Of a stretch of DNA of 64,000 nt, positions 26,897-37,051 are shown piece by piece (positions within the stretch are counted from its first letter, which is position 1; every line of letters starts with the position of its first letter). The translations under genes were made by a program, and so were the position numbers. The stretch covers positions 31,029-95,028 of the forward strand of contig JAFDMF010000003.1 of the NCBI GenBank assembly GCA_019306065.1, in the 5' to 3' direction. The notes under the pieces were generated by a model, which searched no databases, was not told where the DNA came from, and saw only the letters and a program-made list of their open reading frames with translations. The stretch comes from Deltaproteobacteria bacterium (GTDB taxonomy: Bacteria > Desulfobacterota > Desulfobacteria > Desulfobacterales > JAFDMD01).

Positions 26897-28000
26897 ATGT
26901 TTGACAGAAGACTTTTATATTCTTTTGATTGGGGATTTTTAATCATAGTTTTTACATTATGTTTTGTAGGAGGGCTAACCTTATACAGCGTAGTGGAAGC
27001 GGAAGGCTTTTTATTCAACCGAAACATATATATAAAACAGTTAATATGGTATGGAAGCGGATTTGTTATAGCTATTATAATATTTTTTTTTAATTACAAA
27101 CTGTTTGATAAATTAGCATACATAATATACGGATTATCAATTATACTATTAATATGCGTTCTTATCTTCGGCAAACATGTTGCCGGGGCAAGACGATGGA
27201 TAGACCTCGGTTTTTTTTCTTTCCAGCCTTCCGAGTTTGCCAAAATAGGCTTAATAATACCGCTTGCAAAACATTACGCCAAAACTTCCGATTCCGAAGG
27301 ACTTACTTTTAGCAAGCTTGTAAAGCCGTTAACATTAACTCTATTGCCTTTTTTTTTAATAGCCCGTCAGCCCGATCTTGGAACGGCTATGCTTTTAGTT
27401 CTTATTGCAGGTTCTATGACCATTTTTGTAAAGATAGAAAAAAAAACATTTTCGGTTCTTGTAGCAGCAGGCGCTGTAATCAGCCCTATTATATGGTTTT
27501 TTTTAAAAGATTATCAAAAACTAAGAGTTTTTACATTTTTATCGCCGGAGCGGGATCCGCTGGGAACAGGTTATCATATAATTCAATCCAAAATAGCGAT
27601 AGGCTCCGGCATGCTTGCCGGAAAAGGATTTATGGAAGGCAAACAAAACGCGCTTTTATTTCTTCCGGAGCATCATACAGATTTTATATTTTCCGTTATT
27701 GCCGAAGAATGGGGATTTATAGGTTCTATAGCAATACTTTTTTTATTCCTTTTACTAATATTTTGGGGATTTAACATAGCTTATTCGTGCAGGGATAGTT
27801 TCGGGGCTATATTATGCGTCGGAGTAATAATAATGATAACATGGCAGGTTGTAGTTAATATAGGAATGACTATGGGATTAATGCCGGTTGTAGGAATACC
27901 GCTGCCTTTTATAAGCTACGGCGGATCTTCGGTTCTAACCGTAATGATAGGCGTAGGAATCCTTCTTAATGTGAGCATGCGCGGTTTTATGTATGAATAA
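26897..28000 (+). CDS. rodA: Peptidoglycan glycosyltransferase RodA
   Basis: SEDS-family lipid II polymerase, 367 residues with about ten membrane spans. Signatures: VAGARRWIDLGFFSFQPSEF (about 94-113), ARQPDLGTAMLL (the catalytic Asp lies in RQPDLGTA), GKGFMEGKQNALLFLPEHHT with DFIFSVIAEEWGF, and GIPLPFISYGGSSVLTVMI near the C-terminus. Works with PBP2, encoded upstream. No clear Shine-Dalgarno sequence. Confidence 0.97.
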   Translation: MFDRRLLYSFDWGFLIIVFTLCFVGGLTLYSVVEAEGFLFNRNIYIKQLIWYGSGFVIAIIIFFFNYKLFDKLAYIIYGLSIILLICVLIFGKHVAGARRWIDLGFFSFQPSEFAKIGLIIPLAKHYAKTSDSEGLTFSKLVKPLTLTLLPFFLIARQPDLGTAMLLVLIAGSMTIFVKIEKKTFSVLVAAGAVISPIIWFFLKDYQKLRVFTFLSPERDPLGTGYHIIQSKIAIGSGMLAGKGFMEGKQNALLFLPEHHTDFIFSVIAEEWGFIGSIAILFLFLLLIFWGFNIAYSCRDSFGAILCVGVIIMITWQVVVNIGMTMGLMPVVGIPLPFISYGGSSVLTVMIGVGILLNVSMRGFMYE

Positions 28001-28176
28001 AGATAGATACAGAGACACAAAGGGACAGAGGGATTATGTATCTTCAATTTTAAATATTGACCTATGCTTTGCAAATTTGTATCTTTTCAATCTTATTTTA
28101 ATTATAAACATAATAAACGTATAAGATCGAGAAACTATGATACTTTGTATTTTTGTATTTCTGTCTCTTTAACATT
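28001..28176. repeat. GATACA element in the bactofilin leader
   Basis: Starts GATAGATACAGAGACACAAAG at the rodA stop and ends ATACTTTGTATTTTTGTATTTC then TGTCTCTTTAAC, an imperfect inverted repeat. The central part has GCTTTGCAAATTTGTATC. No palindromic 28-nt core remains. It separates rodA from the bactofilin gene. Confidence 0.5.
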
Positions 28177-28198
28177 TAAAAAGGCTGGTGAAATTATA

Positions 28199-28678
28199 AT
28201 GGTAAAAATTTTTAATAAAAAAGATAAAAAAGCGAATCATGACGTAATTACTACTTTTTTATGCCCCGATACCGTTATTGAGGGCATAATCAAGTTTACC
28301 GGAACAATAAGATTGGACGGAAAAGTAAAAGGGGATATTTACAGCTCCGGAGAAGGCGCGGGGACGGTGATAGTAGGAAAAACGGCAAAAATAGAAGCGG
28401 AGCTAAAAGTTGATTCCGCCATTATAATAGGCGCAGTAAAAGGTCGTATTTCGGCAAAAAAGAGAATAGAACTATATCCTCCAGGAAAGGTTGACGGAGA
28501 CATGGACGCTCCTATAATTTCGATTGCATCCGGAGCGGTATTTAATGGAAAATGTTCTACAGTTCTAACCCCTATACTATTGGATAATGAAAAAAAAGGT
28601 GAAAAAATGCTTACAAATAAAATTACGGCTTCCGATTTAAAAAAAAATGAAACTCAAAAAGATACAAAAAACCTTTGA
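28199..28678 (+). CDS. Bactofilin
   Basis: 159-residue polymer-forming cytoskeletal protein. The bactofilin beta-helix lies at about 22-125: TFLCPDTVIEGIIKFTGTIR, LDGKVKGDI, VIVGKTAKIEAELK, AIIIGAVKGRISAKKRIELY and KVDGDMDAPIISIASGAVF. Repeating G-x-I/V turns and flexible N- and C-tails are typical. I start at ATG 28199; the open frame begins at 28064, but the upstream part is repeat DNA and not bactofilin-like. In curved or stalked bacteria bactofilins recruit cell-wall enzymes; its place after rodA agrees with that. Confidence 0.93.
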   Translation: MVKIFNKKDKKANHDVITTFLCPDTVIEGIIKFTGTIRLDGKVKGDIYSSGEGAGTVIVGKTAKIEAELKVDSAIIIGAVKGRISAKKRIELYPPGKVDGDMDAPIISIASGAVFNGKCSTVLTPILLDNEKKGEKMLTNKITASDLKKNETQKDTKNL

Positions 28679-28731
28679 CACATCCTATTTTTTAATTTAA
28701 ATGGCAGTCTATTATTTAAAACGGAGGAGTA

Positions 28732-29262
28732 ATGAATTTAAAAACATTAATGCAAAAGTTTATCGTTGGAACTATTACGTTTTTATCTTTGTTGGCAATA
28801 TTTCAAAAACCTGCTTTTTGTTCGGGCGGAGGCATAAGCGTTTTGCCCGACGCGTCTGTTTTAATACAGGTAATCAATTTTATCCTTCTTATTTTACTTT
28901 TAAACATCGTCATGTTTAAGCCGATACGAAACATTATAAGCAAAAGAAAAGAGAGGATTGACGGATTTTCAAACGATATTAAATCATTGATCAGTAGCGT
29001 AAAAGAAAAAGAGAAAGCTTTTGATCAAAAAATCAAAGAGGCAAGGGCAAAAGGTTTAAAAGAAAAGGAAGTGATGATTACAGAAGCCGAAAACCAAGAA
29101 AGAAAAATTCTTGTCGAAATAAATAAAAAAGCCGGCGCAGATATGGAAGCAATAAAAGAGAAAATTAAAAAAGATGCCGATGCCGTAAGAAAGTCACTTC
29201 AAGATGAAATCAACAACTTCGCCGCGTTCATAAGCAAAAAAATATTAGGGAGGGAAGCATAA
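28732..29262 (+). CDS. atpF': ATP synthase F0 subunit b'
   Basis: 176 residues. A short N-terminal leader-like hydrophobic segment (FIVGTITFLSLLAIFQKP) precedes a second span at about 42-62 (LIQVINFILLILLLNIVMF), then KPIRNII and a long charged coiled coil, the peripheral stalk. First of the F1 operon after GGAGGAGTA. Two consecutive b-type genes (b', b) are typical of deltaproteobacteria and phototrophs. atpB and atpE (a and c subunits) are not in the window. Confidence 0.9.
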   Translation: MNLKTLMQKFIVGTITFLSLLAIFQKPAFCSGGGISVLPDASVLIQVINFILLILLLNIVMFKPIRNIISKRKERIDGFSNDIKSLISSVKEKEKAFDQKIKEARAKGLKEKEVMITEAENQERKILVEINKKAGADMEAIKEKIKKDADAVRKSLQDEINNFAAFISKKILGREA

Positions 29263-29856
29263 ATGAGAAATTTTCTTGATGCGGGAAAAGGTTTTAAAGT
29301 TATACTTTTTACACTCTTTCTATATTTTATTTTTATCGCCGTCTCTTTCGCCTCTTCAGACGGAGGACGCGGAGAAGCCATAGGCTGGGTGGCGACCGAT
29401 ACATACCGAGTAATGAATTTTGCTGTTTTGGCTATCGCTCTTTTTTATATTGTGAAAAAACCCGTATCTACCGCTTTAAGTGCAAGAATTAACGGCATAA
29501 AAGAACAATTGACTGATTTGGAAGCAAAAAAAGAGAAGGCTTTGCAACAGGTTGCAAATTATGAAAAAAAGTTTGCAAATTTAGATAAGGAAGCCGAAAA
29601 CATAATTGACGGTTACGTCAAACAGGGAGAAGAGGCAAAAGCAAGAATATTAAAACAGGCTGACGAGGCTGCAAAAAAAATGGAAGAAGCGGCAAAAAAG
29701 AACATCAACTATCAATTTGCTCAAGCCAAAAAAGAACTTCAAAAAGAGATCGTATCAGAATCATTATTAAAGGCGAAAGAACTTATTAAAAACAAGATAA
29801 ATCCTGACGACCATAATAGACTTATTGACGAATATTTAAATAAGGTGGTGGCATAG
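29263..29856 (+). CDS. atpF: ATP synthase F0 subunit b
   Basis: 197 residues. One membrane anchor at about 10-30 (FKVILFTLFLYFIFIAVSF), a second hydrophobic stretch at about 45-62 (YRVMNFAVLAIALFYIVKKP), then a charged alpha-helical coiled coil to the end. Pairs with b' to form the stator. It begins directly after the b' stop codon and its own stop overlaps the atpH start. Confidence 0.93.
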   Translation: MRNFLDAGKGFKVILFTLFLYFIFIAVSFASSDGGRGEAIGWVATDTYRVMNFAVLAIALFYIVKKPVSTALSARINGIKEQLTDLEAKKEKALQQVANYEKKFANLDKEAENIIDGYVKQGEEAKARILKQADEAAKKMEEAAKKNINYQFAQAKKELQKEIVSESLLKAKELIKNKINPDDHNRLIDEYLNKVVA

Positions 29857-30422
29857 TGAAAAATTTATCGGTATCAAGGCGTTATGCAAAAGCTCTTTTG
29901 CTTATAGGCAAAGAAGATAATAAAGCGGAAGATTATAAAAAAGAGTTGAATGATTTTGTTTGTCTGATTGAAAAAGAGGAACAGCTTTTGCAGGCTATCA
30001 ATAATCCTTTATATGAAACTGCAAGCAGAAAAAAAATCTTACGAATAATTATAGAAAAGTTACAATTTTCTTCCGTAATGAAATCTTTTTTAATGCTTTT
30101 GTTTGATAAAGGAAGAATGAAATTTGTAAGCGTCATTGACGAAACATATCGGAAATTATGCGACGAGCTTAAAGGCGTCGCTCATGCAACTCTGTTTTCG
30201 GCTTCGGAACTTTCATCTGAAACTATAGAAAAAATCAGAGCGGTTCTTTCAAAAAAGACAGGTAAAGATATCAGATTGGAAGTCAAGCAGGATCAAAGCC
30301 TAATCGGAGGCATAATTACAAAAATAGGCGATTTTGTTTTGGACGGCAGTATCAAAACACAGCTGCATAACATGAAAGAATCTTTAAAAGGGGTGAGAGT
30401 GTATAATGGAAATAAAAGCTGA
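29856..30422 (+). CDS. atpH: ATP synthase F1 subunit delta
   Basis: 188 residues from GTG at 29856, which shares its G with the TAG stop of atpF. N-domain [17 protein letters not shown] and the C-terminal [24 protein letters not shown] signature ([30 protein letters not shown]) define OSCP/delta. It connects the peripheral stalk to the alpha3-beta3 head and overlaps atpA by 17 bases. Confidence 0.96.
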   Translation: MKNLSVSRRYAKALLLIGKEDNKAEDYKKELNDFVCLIEKEEQLLQAINNPLYETASRKKILRIIIEKLQFSSVMKSFLMLLFDKGRMKFVSVIDETYRKLCDELKGVAHATLFSASELSSETIEKIRAVLSKKTGKDIRLEVKQDQSLIGGIITKIGDFVLDGSIKTQLHNMKESLKGVRVYNGNKS

Positions 30423-31923
30423 AGAAATAAGTCAAATAATTAAAGACCAGATTAAAGACTATGAAAAAAAGATTGAGTTAAGCGAGACCGGCATAATTTT
30501 ATCCGTAGGCGATGGCATCTCAAAAGTTTATGGACTTCAAAATGTTATGGCTCTCGAATTAGTGGAGTTTCCGGGCGGCGTACTCGGTCTAGTTCTAAAC
30601 CTTGAAGAGGATAATGTAGGAGTCGCCATTATGGGAGACGACTCCAAGCTTAAAGAAGGCGATATAGTTAAACGCACGGGAAGAATCGCGCAAGTTCCAG
30701 TAGGCGAGGCAGTATTAGGACGCGTAGTAACTGCGGTTGGCGAACCTATTGACGGAAAAGGTCCCATTGATACAAAAGATTTCAGTAAAATAGAAGTGGT
30801 CGCTCCCGGCGTTATTGACCGTAAAAGCGTTCACGAACCAATGCTTACAGGAATAAAAGCAATAGATGCAATGACTCCGGTAGGCAGAGGACAACGAGAA
30901 CTTATAATCGGAGACCGCCAAATAGGAAAAACCGCTATAGCTATAGATTCCATTCTAAGCCAAAAAGGACAAGACGTATATTGCATATATGTTGCATGCG
31001 GGCAGAAAAAATCTACCGTTGCCCAGATAGTCGCTACATTGGAAAAATACGGCGCTATGGAATATACTACCGTAGTAGCTGCATGCGCAAGCGACCCTGC
31101 AACATTACAGTACATTGCTCCTTATGCCGGATGCGCTATGGGCGAATATTTTATGAAAAAAGGACAGCATGCTCTTATAATCTACGATGATCTTTCCAAA
31201 CAGGCAGTCTCATATCGTCAGATTTCGCTTCTTTTAAGACGTCCGCCAGGACGCGAAGCTTATCCCGGCGATATATTTTATAACCATTCGAGACTTCTTG
31301 AAAGAGCCTCTAAATTAAACGATAAGCTCGGAGGCGGTTCCCTTACTGCATTGCCCATTATCGAAACCCAAGCAGGAGACGTTTCCGCTTACATACCTAC
31401 AAACGTTATATCAATTACAGACGGGCAAATATATCTTGAACCCAAACTATTCTTTGCGGGAATAAGACCTGCAATCAACGTAGGACTCTCCGTATCTCGA
31501 GTAGGAGGCGCCGCACAAACAAAAGCTATGAAACAGGTAGCAGGAACATTGCGTCTCGATATGGCTCAGTATAGAGAACTTGAAGCTTTTGCGGCTTTCG
31601 GAAGCGATCTGGACAAAGCTACTCAGGCGCAGCTTACAAGAGGAGAAAGACTTATAGAAATATTAAAACAGCATCAGTATAAGCCTTTGTCAATGGAAAA
31701 GCAGGTAACAATACTTTTTGCGGGAACAAACGGATATCTTGACAACCTGCCAGTATCTTTTGTCGCAAAATATGAAGAAGGAATGTATAGATTTATTCAG
31801 GATAGATATTCCAACATATTTACCGAACTTGCCGATAAAAAAGAGATAACCGACGAGCTTAAAACCCTTATGAATCAAGCTTTAACGGAATACGGTAAAG
31901 AATTCGAGGATCAGGGATTATAA
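30406..31923 (+). CDS. atpA: ATP synthase F1 subunit alpha
   Basis: 505 residues. Beta-barrel N-domain, then the nucleotide fold with Walker [14 protein letters not shown] (about 169), [17 protein letters not shown], and the subunit signature [17 protein letters not shown]. Non-catalytic nucleotide-binding subunit of the F1 head. Start ATG inside the end of atpH with GGGGTGAGAG upstream. Confidence 0.99.
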   Translation: MEIKAEEISQIIKDQIKDYEKKIELSETGIILSVGDGISKVYGLQNVMALELVEFPGGVLGLVLNLEEDNVGVAIMGDDSKLKEGDIVKRTGRIAQVPVGEAVLGRVVTAVGEPIDGKGPIDTKDFSKIEVVAPGVIDRKSVHEPMLTGIKAIDAMTPVGRGQRELIIGDRQIGKTAIAIDSILSQKGQDVYCIYVACGQKKSTVAQIVATLEKYGAMEYTTVVAACASDPATLQYIAPYAGCAMGEYFMKKGQHALIIYDDLSKQAVSYRQISLLLRRPPGREAYPGDIFYNHSRLLERASKLNDKLGGGSLTALPIIETQAGDVSAYIPTNVISITDGQIYLEPKLFFAGIRPAINVGLSVSRVGGAAQTKAMKQVAGTLRLDMAQYRELEAFAAFGSDLDKATQAQLTRGERLIEILKQHQYKPLSMEKQVTILFAGTNGYLDNLPVSFVAKYEEGMYRFIQDRYSNIFTELADKKEITDELKTLMNQALTEYGKEFEDQGL

Positions 31924-31968
31924 TTTTGCATAACCTAAACACATACATTAAAAGGGCGTTAATATAAA

Positions 31969-32853
31969 ATGGCTACGTTAAAAGATGTCCAGATAAAAAT
32001 AGGCGCGGTTAAAAAAACCAAACAAATTACCAAAGCTATGAACATGGTTGCCGCTTCCAGATTAAAAGGGGCGCAGCGAGACATGGACGGCTTTAAACCT
32101 TATGCCGATAAATTTGCAGAAGTTTTAGGTAGCCTTGCCGAAAAGTCCGAACAAAAAAGTCTTTTACTTGCGCCGAAAGAGGAAGTAAAAAAAATAAACA
32201 TTATTCTATTTACTTCAGACAGAGGACTGTGCGGCGGTTTTAATATGAATCTTATAAATAAAGCAGAGAAATTAATTGAAAAATCAGGAACAGATAAAGA
32301 GATTTTATTTACGGCTTTTGGTAAAAAAGGAAAAAGTTGGTGCAAAGGCTGCAATCAAAAAACAGATTATGAATATATAGGCATAGTCGGTTCCAAATTC
32401 GATTTTTCGGTTGCGGCGAATGCGGGGCAAAAGCTTATAGATAATTTTATAGGCTCGAAATATGATGAAGTTTACATTGTTTATCCGGAGTTTATAAATG
32501 TTGCCAAGCAACGGCCTGTTATAAAACAGGTATTGCCCATACCGCTTTTGGAAAAAAAGGAAGAGATAAAAGATGAAAACAAACCCTTTTTAGCGGAGCA
32601 TATTTGCGAGCCGTCTGTAAATGAACTTTTGGACGTAATGCTTCCTAAAAGCATCTTTGTCCAAATACACAGCGCATTATTGGAAACTTCGGCATGCGAA
32701 CATGCTGCCAGAATGACTGCAATGAATAATGCTACAATCGCGTGTAACGATATGATACAGACTTTAACATTGGCATATAATAAAGCGAGACAAGCGGCAA
32801 TTACGGCAGAATTAATGGATATAGTAGGCGGTGCGGAAGCCCTTAAAGGATAA
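31969..32853 (+). CDS. atpG: ATP synthase F1 subunit gamma
   Basis: 294 residues. N-terminal helix MATLKDVQIKIGAVKKTKQI with TKAMNMVAASRL, central FTSDRGLCGGFNMN, and C-terminal helix with LLETSACEHAARMTAMNNAT and LTLAYNKARQAAITAELMDI. Rotor shaft of F1. It lies 45 bases after atpA. Confidence 0.98.
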   Translation: MATLKDVQIKIGAVKKTKQITKAMNMVAASRLKGAQRDMDGFKPYADKFAEVLGSLAEKSEQKSLLLAPKEEVKKINIILFTSDRGLCGGFNMNLINKAEKLIEKSGTDKEILFTAFGKKGKSWCKGCNQKTDYEYIGIVGSKFDFSVAANAGQKLIDNFIGSKYDEVYIVYPEFINVAKQRPVIKQVLPIPLLEKKEEIKDENKPFLAEHICEPSVNELLDVMLPKSIFVQIHSALLETSACEHAARMTAMNNATIACNDMIQTLTLAYNKARQAAITAELMDIVGGAEALKG

Positions 32854-32891
32854 ACTGCCACATAGTTTTTTATTAAGGAGGAGAACTATAG

Positions 32892-34313
<1,422 letters not shown>

Positions 34314-34332
34314 TTAACAGCGGGAGTCTAAA

Positions 34333-34743
34333 ATGACTGAAAATATCAGATTGGAAATCGTTACTCCGGCAAAAAATGTTGTGAGCGAAGATGCCCAAAT
34401 AGTAATGGCGCCAGGCGTCTTAGGGGAGTTCGGAGTACTTGTCGGTCATACTCCTTTTTTAACCGCTCTTAAAACAGGCATCATTACTTATAAAGATGTT
34501 GACGACAAAGAAAGGTTCGTATTTGTAAACGGCGGTTTTGCCGAAGCTTTACCGGATAAAGTAACTATACTATCGGAATCTGCCGAAAGAAGAAGCGATA
34601 TAGATCTTAGCCGCGCGGAAAAAGCGCAAGAAAGAGCTTTAAAACGTCTTGAAGAGGATAAAAAAGGCGATATTGATTTTATAAGAGCTAAAACGGCTTT
34701 AAGAAGAGCTATAAATAGAATTAGCTTGGCGCAAACCCGTTAA
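34333..34743 (+). CDS. atpC: ATP synthase F1 subunit epsilon
   Basis: 136 residues: N-terminal beta sandwich (RLEIVTPAKNVVSEDAQIVM, GVLGEFGVLVGHTPFLTAL, GFAEALPDKVTILSESAE) and a C-terminal two-helix part rich in Lys/Arg/Ala. Rotor subunit that inhibits ATP hydrolysis. Last gene of the operon, followed by a strong intrinsic terminator. Confidence 0.97.
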   Translation: MTENIRLEIVTPAKNVVSEDAQIVMAPGVLGEFGVLVGHTPFLTALKTGIITYKDVDDKERFVFVNGGFAEALPDKVTILSESAERRSDIDLSRAEKAQERALKRLEEDKKGDIDFIRAKTALRRAINRISLAQTR

Positions 34744-34764
34744 TTATTCGTTAAAAATATATTA

Positions 34765-34806
34765 TATATAGGAAGGTTTTTTTAAAAGCCTTCCTATATT
34801 TTTATA
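34765..34806 (+). terminator. Intrinsic terminator of the ATP synthase operon
   Basis: TATATAGGAAGG and CCTTCCTATA form a GC-containing stem, extended by pairing of TTTT with AAAAG, followed by TTTTTATAA. It lies 22 bases after atpC. Confidence 0.85.
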
Positions 34807-34865
34807 AACTTCTCCTTCCCGATATTATTCCTATACGCAAAACACTCCTTTTCAGCATCAGCATA

Positions 34866-35657
34866 ATGGATAACAATAAAATAAAAAAAACCGCGGTAAT
34901 CATATTAGCCGCAGGACTTGGCAAGCGAATGGGTTCCGATTTGCCTAAAGTTCTTCATAAAATAAACAATACGCTTATGATAATGTCAGTATGCGATGCC
35001 GCAATAAATTCGGTCAACGCAGATATTATAATTGTTATAGGATATAAAGGCGAAGAAGTAAAAAAAACAGTCTCTCAAAAATACGGAGAAAAAAAATACA
35101 ACATTAAATTTGCATATCAGGAAAAACAATTGGGAACAGGCCATGCAGTAAAATGCGCCGCCCCTTATCTTTCCGACAATATTGAAAATGTTGTTATCCT
35201 ATACGGAGACGTTCCTTGTTTAAAAACCTCCACCATTTCAGAGTTGATTCATTACCATAATTCAAACCAATTAGATATTACCGTATTAGGCGTTAAAGTA
35301 AAAAATCCAACTGGATACGGCAGACTGATTATGAATTCTAATACGGGACTTTCGGCGATTGTAGAGGAAAAGGACGCCGGTTATGAGCAGAAAAAAATCA
35401 ACATTATTAATTCCGGCATATACTGCATAAATAAGAATCTTTTATCCGATTATATTTTTAAGATAAAATCAAATAATGTTCAGCAAGAATTTTATCTTAC
35501 CGATATAATAGGTATAGGATATAAAGAGAAAAAGAAAATCGGAGCCTTTATAAAGGATGATAACATCGAATTTATGGGTATAAACAGCATAGAAGATTTA
35601 AAATATGTTAAAGCCTATATTAATTCCGGCAAAAAAAACCAACCTTTTTTATCTTAA
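34866..35657 (+). CDS. GlmU-like UDP-N-acetylglucosamine pyrophosphorylase, nucleotidyltransferase domain only
   Basis: 263 residues, nucleotidyltransferase A fold: VIILAAGLGKRMGSDLPKVL (about 11-30), FAYQEKQLGTGHAVKCA, VVILYGDVPCL (the metal-binding GDVP), VKNPTGYGRLI, AIVEEKDA, INSGIYC and VQQEFYLTDII. These are the GlmU uridylyltransferase signatures. The left-handed beta-helix acetyltransferase half (about 200 residues) is absent, and the ORF ends naturally. In many deltaproteobacteria a GlmU gene follows atpC, so this is the expected place. Acetylation of GlcN-1-P would need another enzyme. Confidence 0.85.
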   Translation: MDNNKIKKTAVIILAAGLGKRMGSDLPKVLHKINNTLMIMSVCDAAINSVNADIIIVIGYKGEEVKKTVSQKYGEKKYNIKFAYQEKQLGTGHAVKCAAPYLSDNIENVVILYGDVPCLKTSTISELIHYHNSNQLDITVLGVKVKNPTGYGRLIMNSNTGLSAIVEEKDAGYEQKKINIINSGIYCINKNLLSDYIFKIKSNNVQQEFYLTDIIGIGYKEKKKIGAFIKDDNIEFMGINSIEDLKYVKAYINSGKKNQPFLS

Positions 35658-35821
35658 ACCCAGCCTAATTTTTAACTATAATAAGAAAATTAATATTGAA
35701 AAACAGGCGAATTAAAGCTATAAACAAAATTTTTTTATAAAAATGGAAAGGCTATTGAATAATGTTATAATATATTACAAAAAACAATCGGAATAAAAAG
35801 CAGTTATAAAGAAAGAAAAGA

Positions 35822-36652
35822 ATGAAAAAAATAAGCTATATCCTGTTATTACTTCTTGTCATGTTAATAGGAGTATCGAACGCCGAGGACATACCCCAAC
35901 AAACAACTTCAAAAGACGGCTCCGTTATGATTTTAATTGATAAAGGCGATTGCATAATAGGAGACGACAAAACCGAACAAACCGAGTATCTCAAATCCTT
36001 TTACATAGATAAGTATGAAGTTTCAAACGCTCGATACAAAAAATTTTTGGAATGGGTAAATGAAAATTCGGATAAAAGCGCCCGGCATCCAAATCAGCCG
36101 AAAGGCAAAGATCATACCCCAAGATATTGGAAAAAATTCAGCCCCGATCTTTTAAAAGAAACAGGTATATCCGAATTACAAAAATTTGACGAAACTACCT
36201 TTATAAAAGATAATCATCCGGTAGTAGGAATAGACTGGTATGACGCTTTTGCTTATGCAAAGTGGGCGGGCAAAAGACTTCCTACCCAAAAGGAATGGGA
36301 AAAAGCCGCAAGAGGAACAAAAGGCAATCTATGGCCGTGGGGCAATAAATGGGTTTTTGAAAACTGCAACAGCGGAGGCTACGAATGGAAAGGGGAACGG
36401 GACGGTTACATATATTCCGCTCCGGTTAATTCATATCCGAACGGCGCAAGCCCTTACGGAGTTTATAACATGTCCGGCAATGTGTGGGAATGGACGGCGG
36501 ACGCTTCCGCTTCCGATAACTTAAAAAAAATAATCAAAGGAGGAGGCTCCGAATCATATCCCAGCATAGTTATGCCCTCTTTTAAAAAGGAATACGAACC
36601 GGAATACCAATATTTTGCTCTCGGATTCAGATGCGCAAAAAGCATGGAATAG
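35822..36652 (+). CDS. Secreted SUMF1/FGE-fold protein, copy 1
   Basis: 276 residues with a signal peptide ([20 protein letters not shown] then AED). The SUMF1 domain follows: [78 protein letters not shown] and the C-terminal LGFRCAK. The cysteine pair that makes formylglycine in true FGE is missing in the region before GFRCA ([20 protein letters not shown]), so it is unlikely to activate sulfatases; such proteins are usually exported ligand-binding or structural proteins. A paralogue lies at 40568-41494 beyond the PARIS-like genes. Confidence 0.85.
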   Translation: MKKISYILLLLLVMLIGVSNAEDIPQQTTSKDGSVMILIDKGDCIIGDDKTEQTEYLKSFYIDKYEVSNARYKKFLEWVNENSDKSARHPNQPKGKDHTPRYWKKFSPDLLKETGISELQKFDETTFIKDNHPVVGIDWYDAFAYAKWAGKRLPTQKEWEKAARGTKGNLWPWGNKWVFENCNSGGYEWKGERDGYIYSAPVNSYPNGASPYGVYNMSGNVWEWTADASASDNLKKIIKGGGSESYPSIVMPSFKKEYEPEYQYFALGFRCAKSME

Positions 36653-36708
36653 GTTTTGCTTTTTTAATCGAAAAAATCTTAATAAAAAGAAAGCTCCATG
36701 ATTAGAAA

Positions 36709-36740
36709 GAGATAGACACAAAAAAGGATGGTTATAAAAG
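36709..36740. repeat. GATACA-element end
   Basis: AGATAGACACAAAAAAGGATG and GTTATAAAA, the AAAAAAGGATGATTAT-type end of the GATACA family. It directly abuts the full GATGTTCAAAGTTT element that follows. Confidence 0.45.
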
Positions 36741-36741
36741 A

Positions 36742-36928
36742 AGGAGATGTTCAAAGTTTGTTTGCTTTGCTTCTTGCTTGTCTCTTCGGATTTTCGGCTG
36801 CGTTTTCCTAACAATGTGAAAACTCAAGCTACGCTTTCAAACAGTTCACATTGTTTGACGTAAAACTTGCCGAAAATTATTTCCTCATCGACAAGAGCCG
36901 CTACGCAAATAAACTTTGAACATCTCAG
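36742..36928. repeat. Full-length GATGTTCAAAGTTT-ended MITE-like element
   Basis: About 187 bases with terminal inverted repeats: GAGATGTTCAAAGTTTGTTT at the left and AAATAAACTTTGAACATCTC at the right. Nested inverted repeats lie inside: CTTGCTTGTC versus GACAAGAG, GATTTTCGGC versus GCCGAAAAT, and AACAATGTGAA versus TTCACATTGTT around the centre. It has no coding potential. The transcript would fold into one long hairpin. Related partial copies lie at 2953-3010, 12656-12768 and 57218-57282. Confidence 0.75.
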
Positions 36929-37051
36929 GATCGAATATAAGCAGAGAAAAACATTAATAAAAAGAAAGCCCTATGATTAGAATAAAAATATAAACTTATA
37001 AAAGACTATGATAAGAATTATAATAAAACCTTGTCGGAATAAAATAAAATT

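Noticed and set aside
35822..36652. Formylglycine-generating enzyme activating a sulfatase
   Set aside because: The catalytic cysteine pair is missing and no sulfatase gene is in the window.
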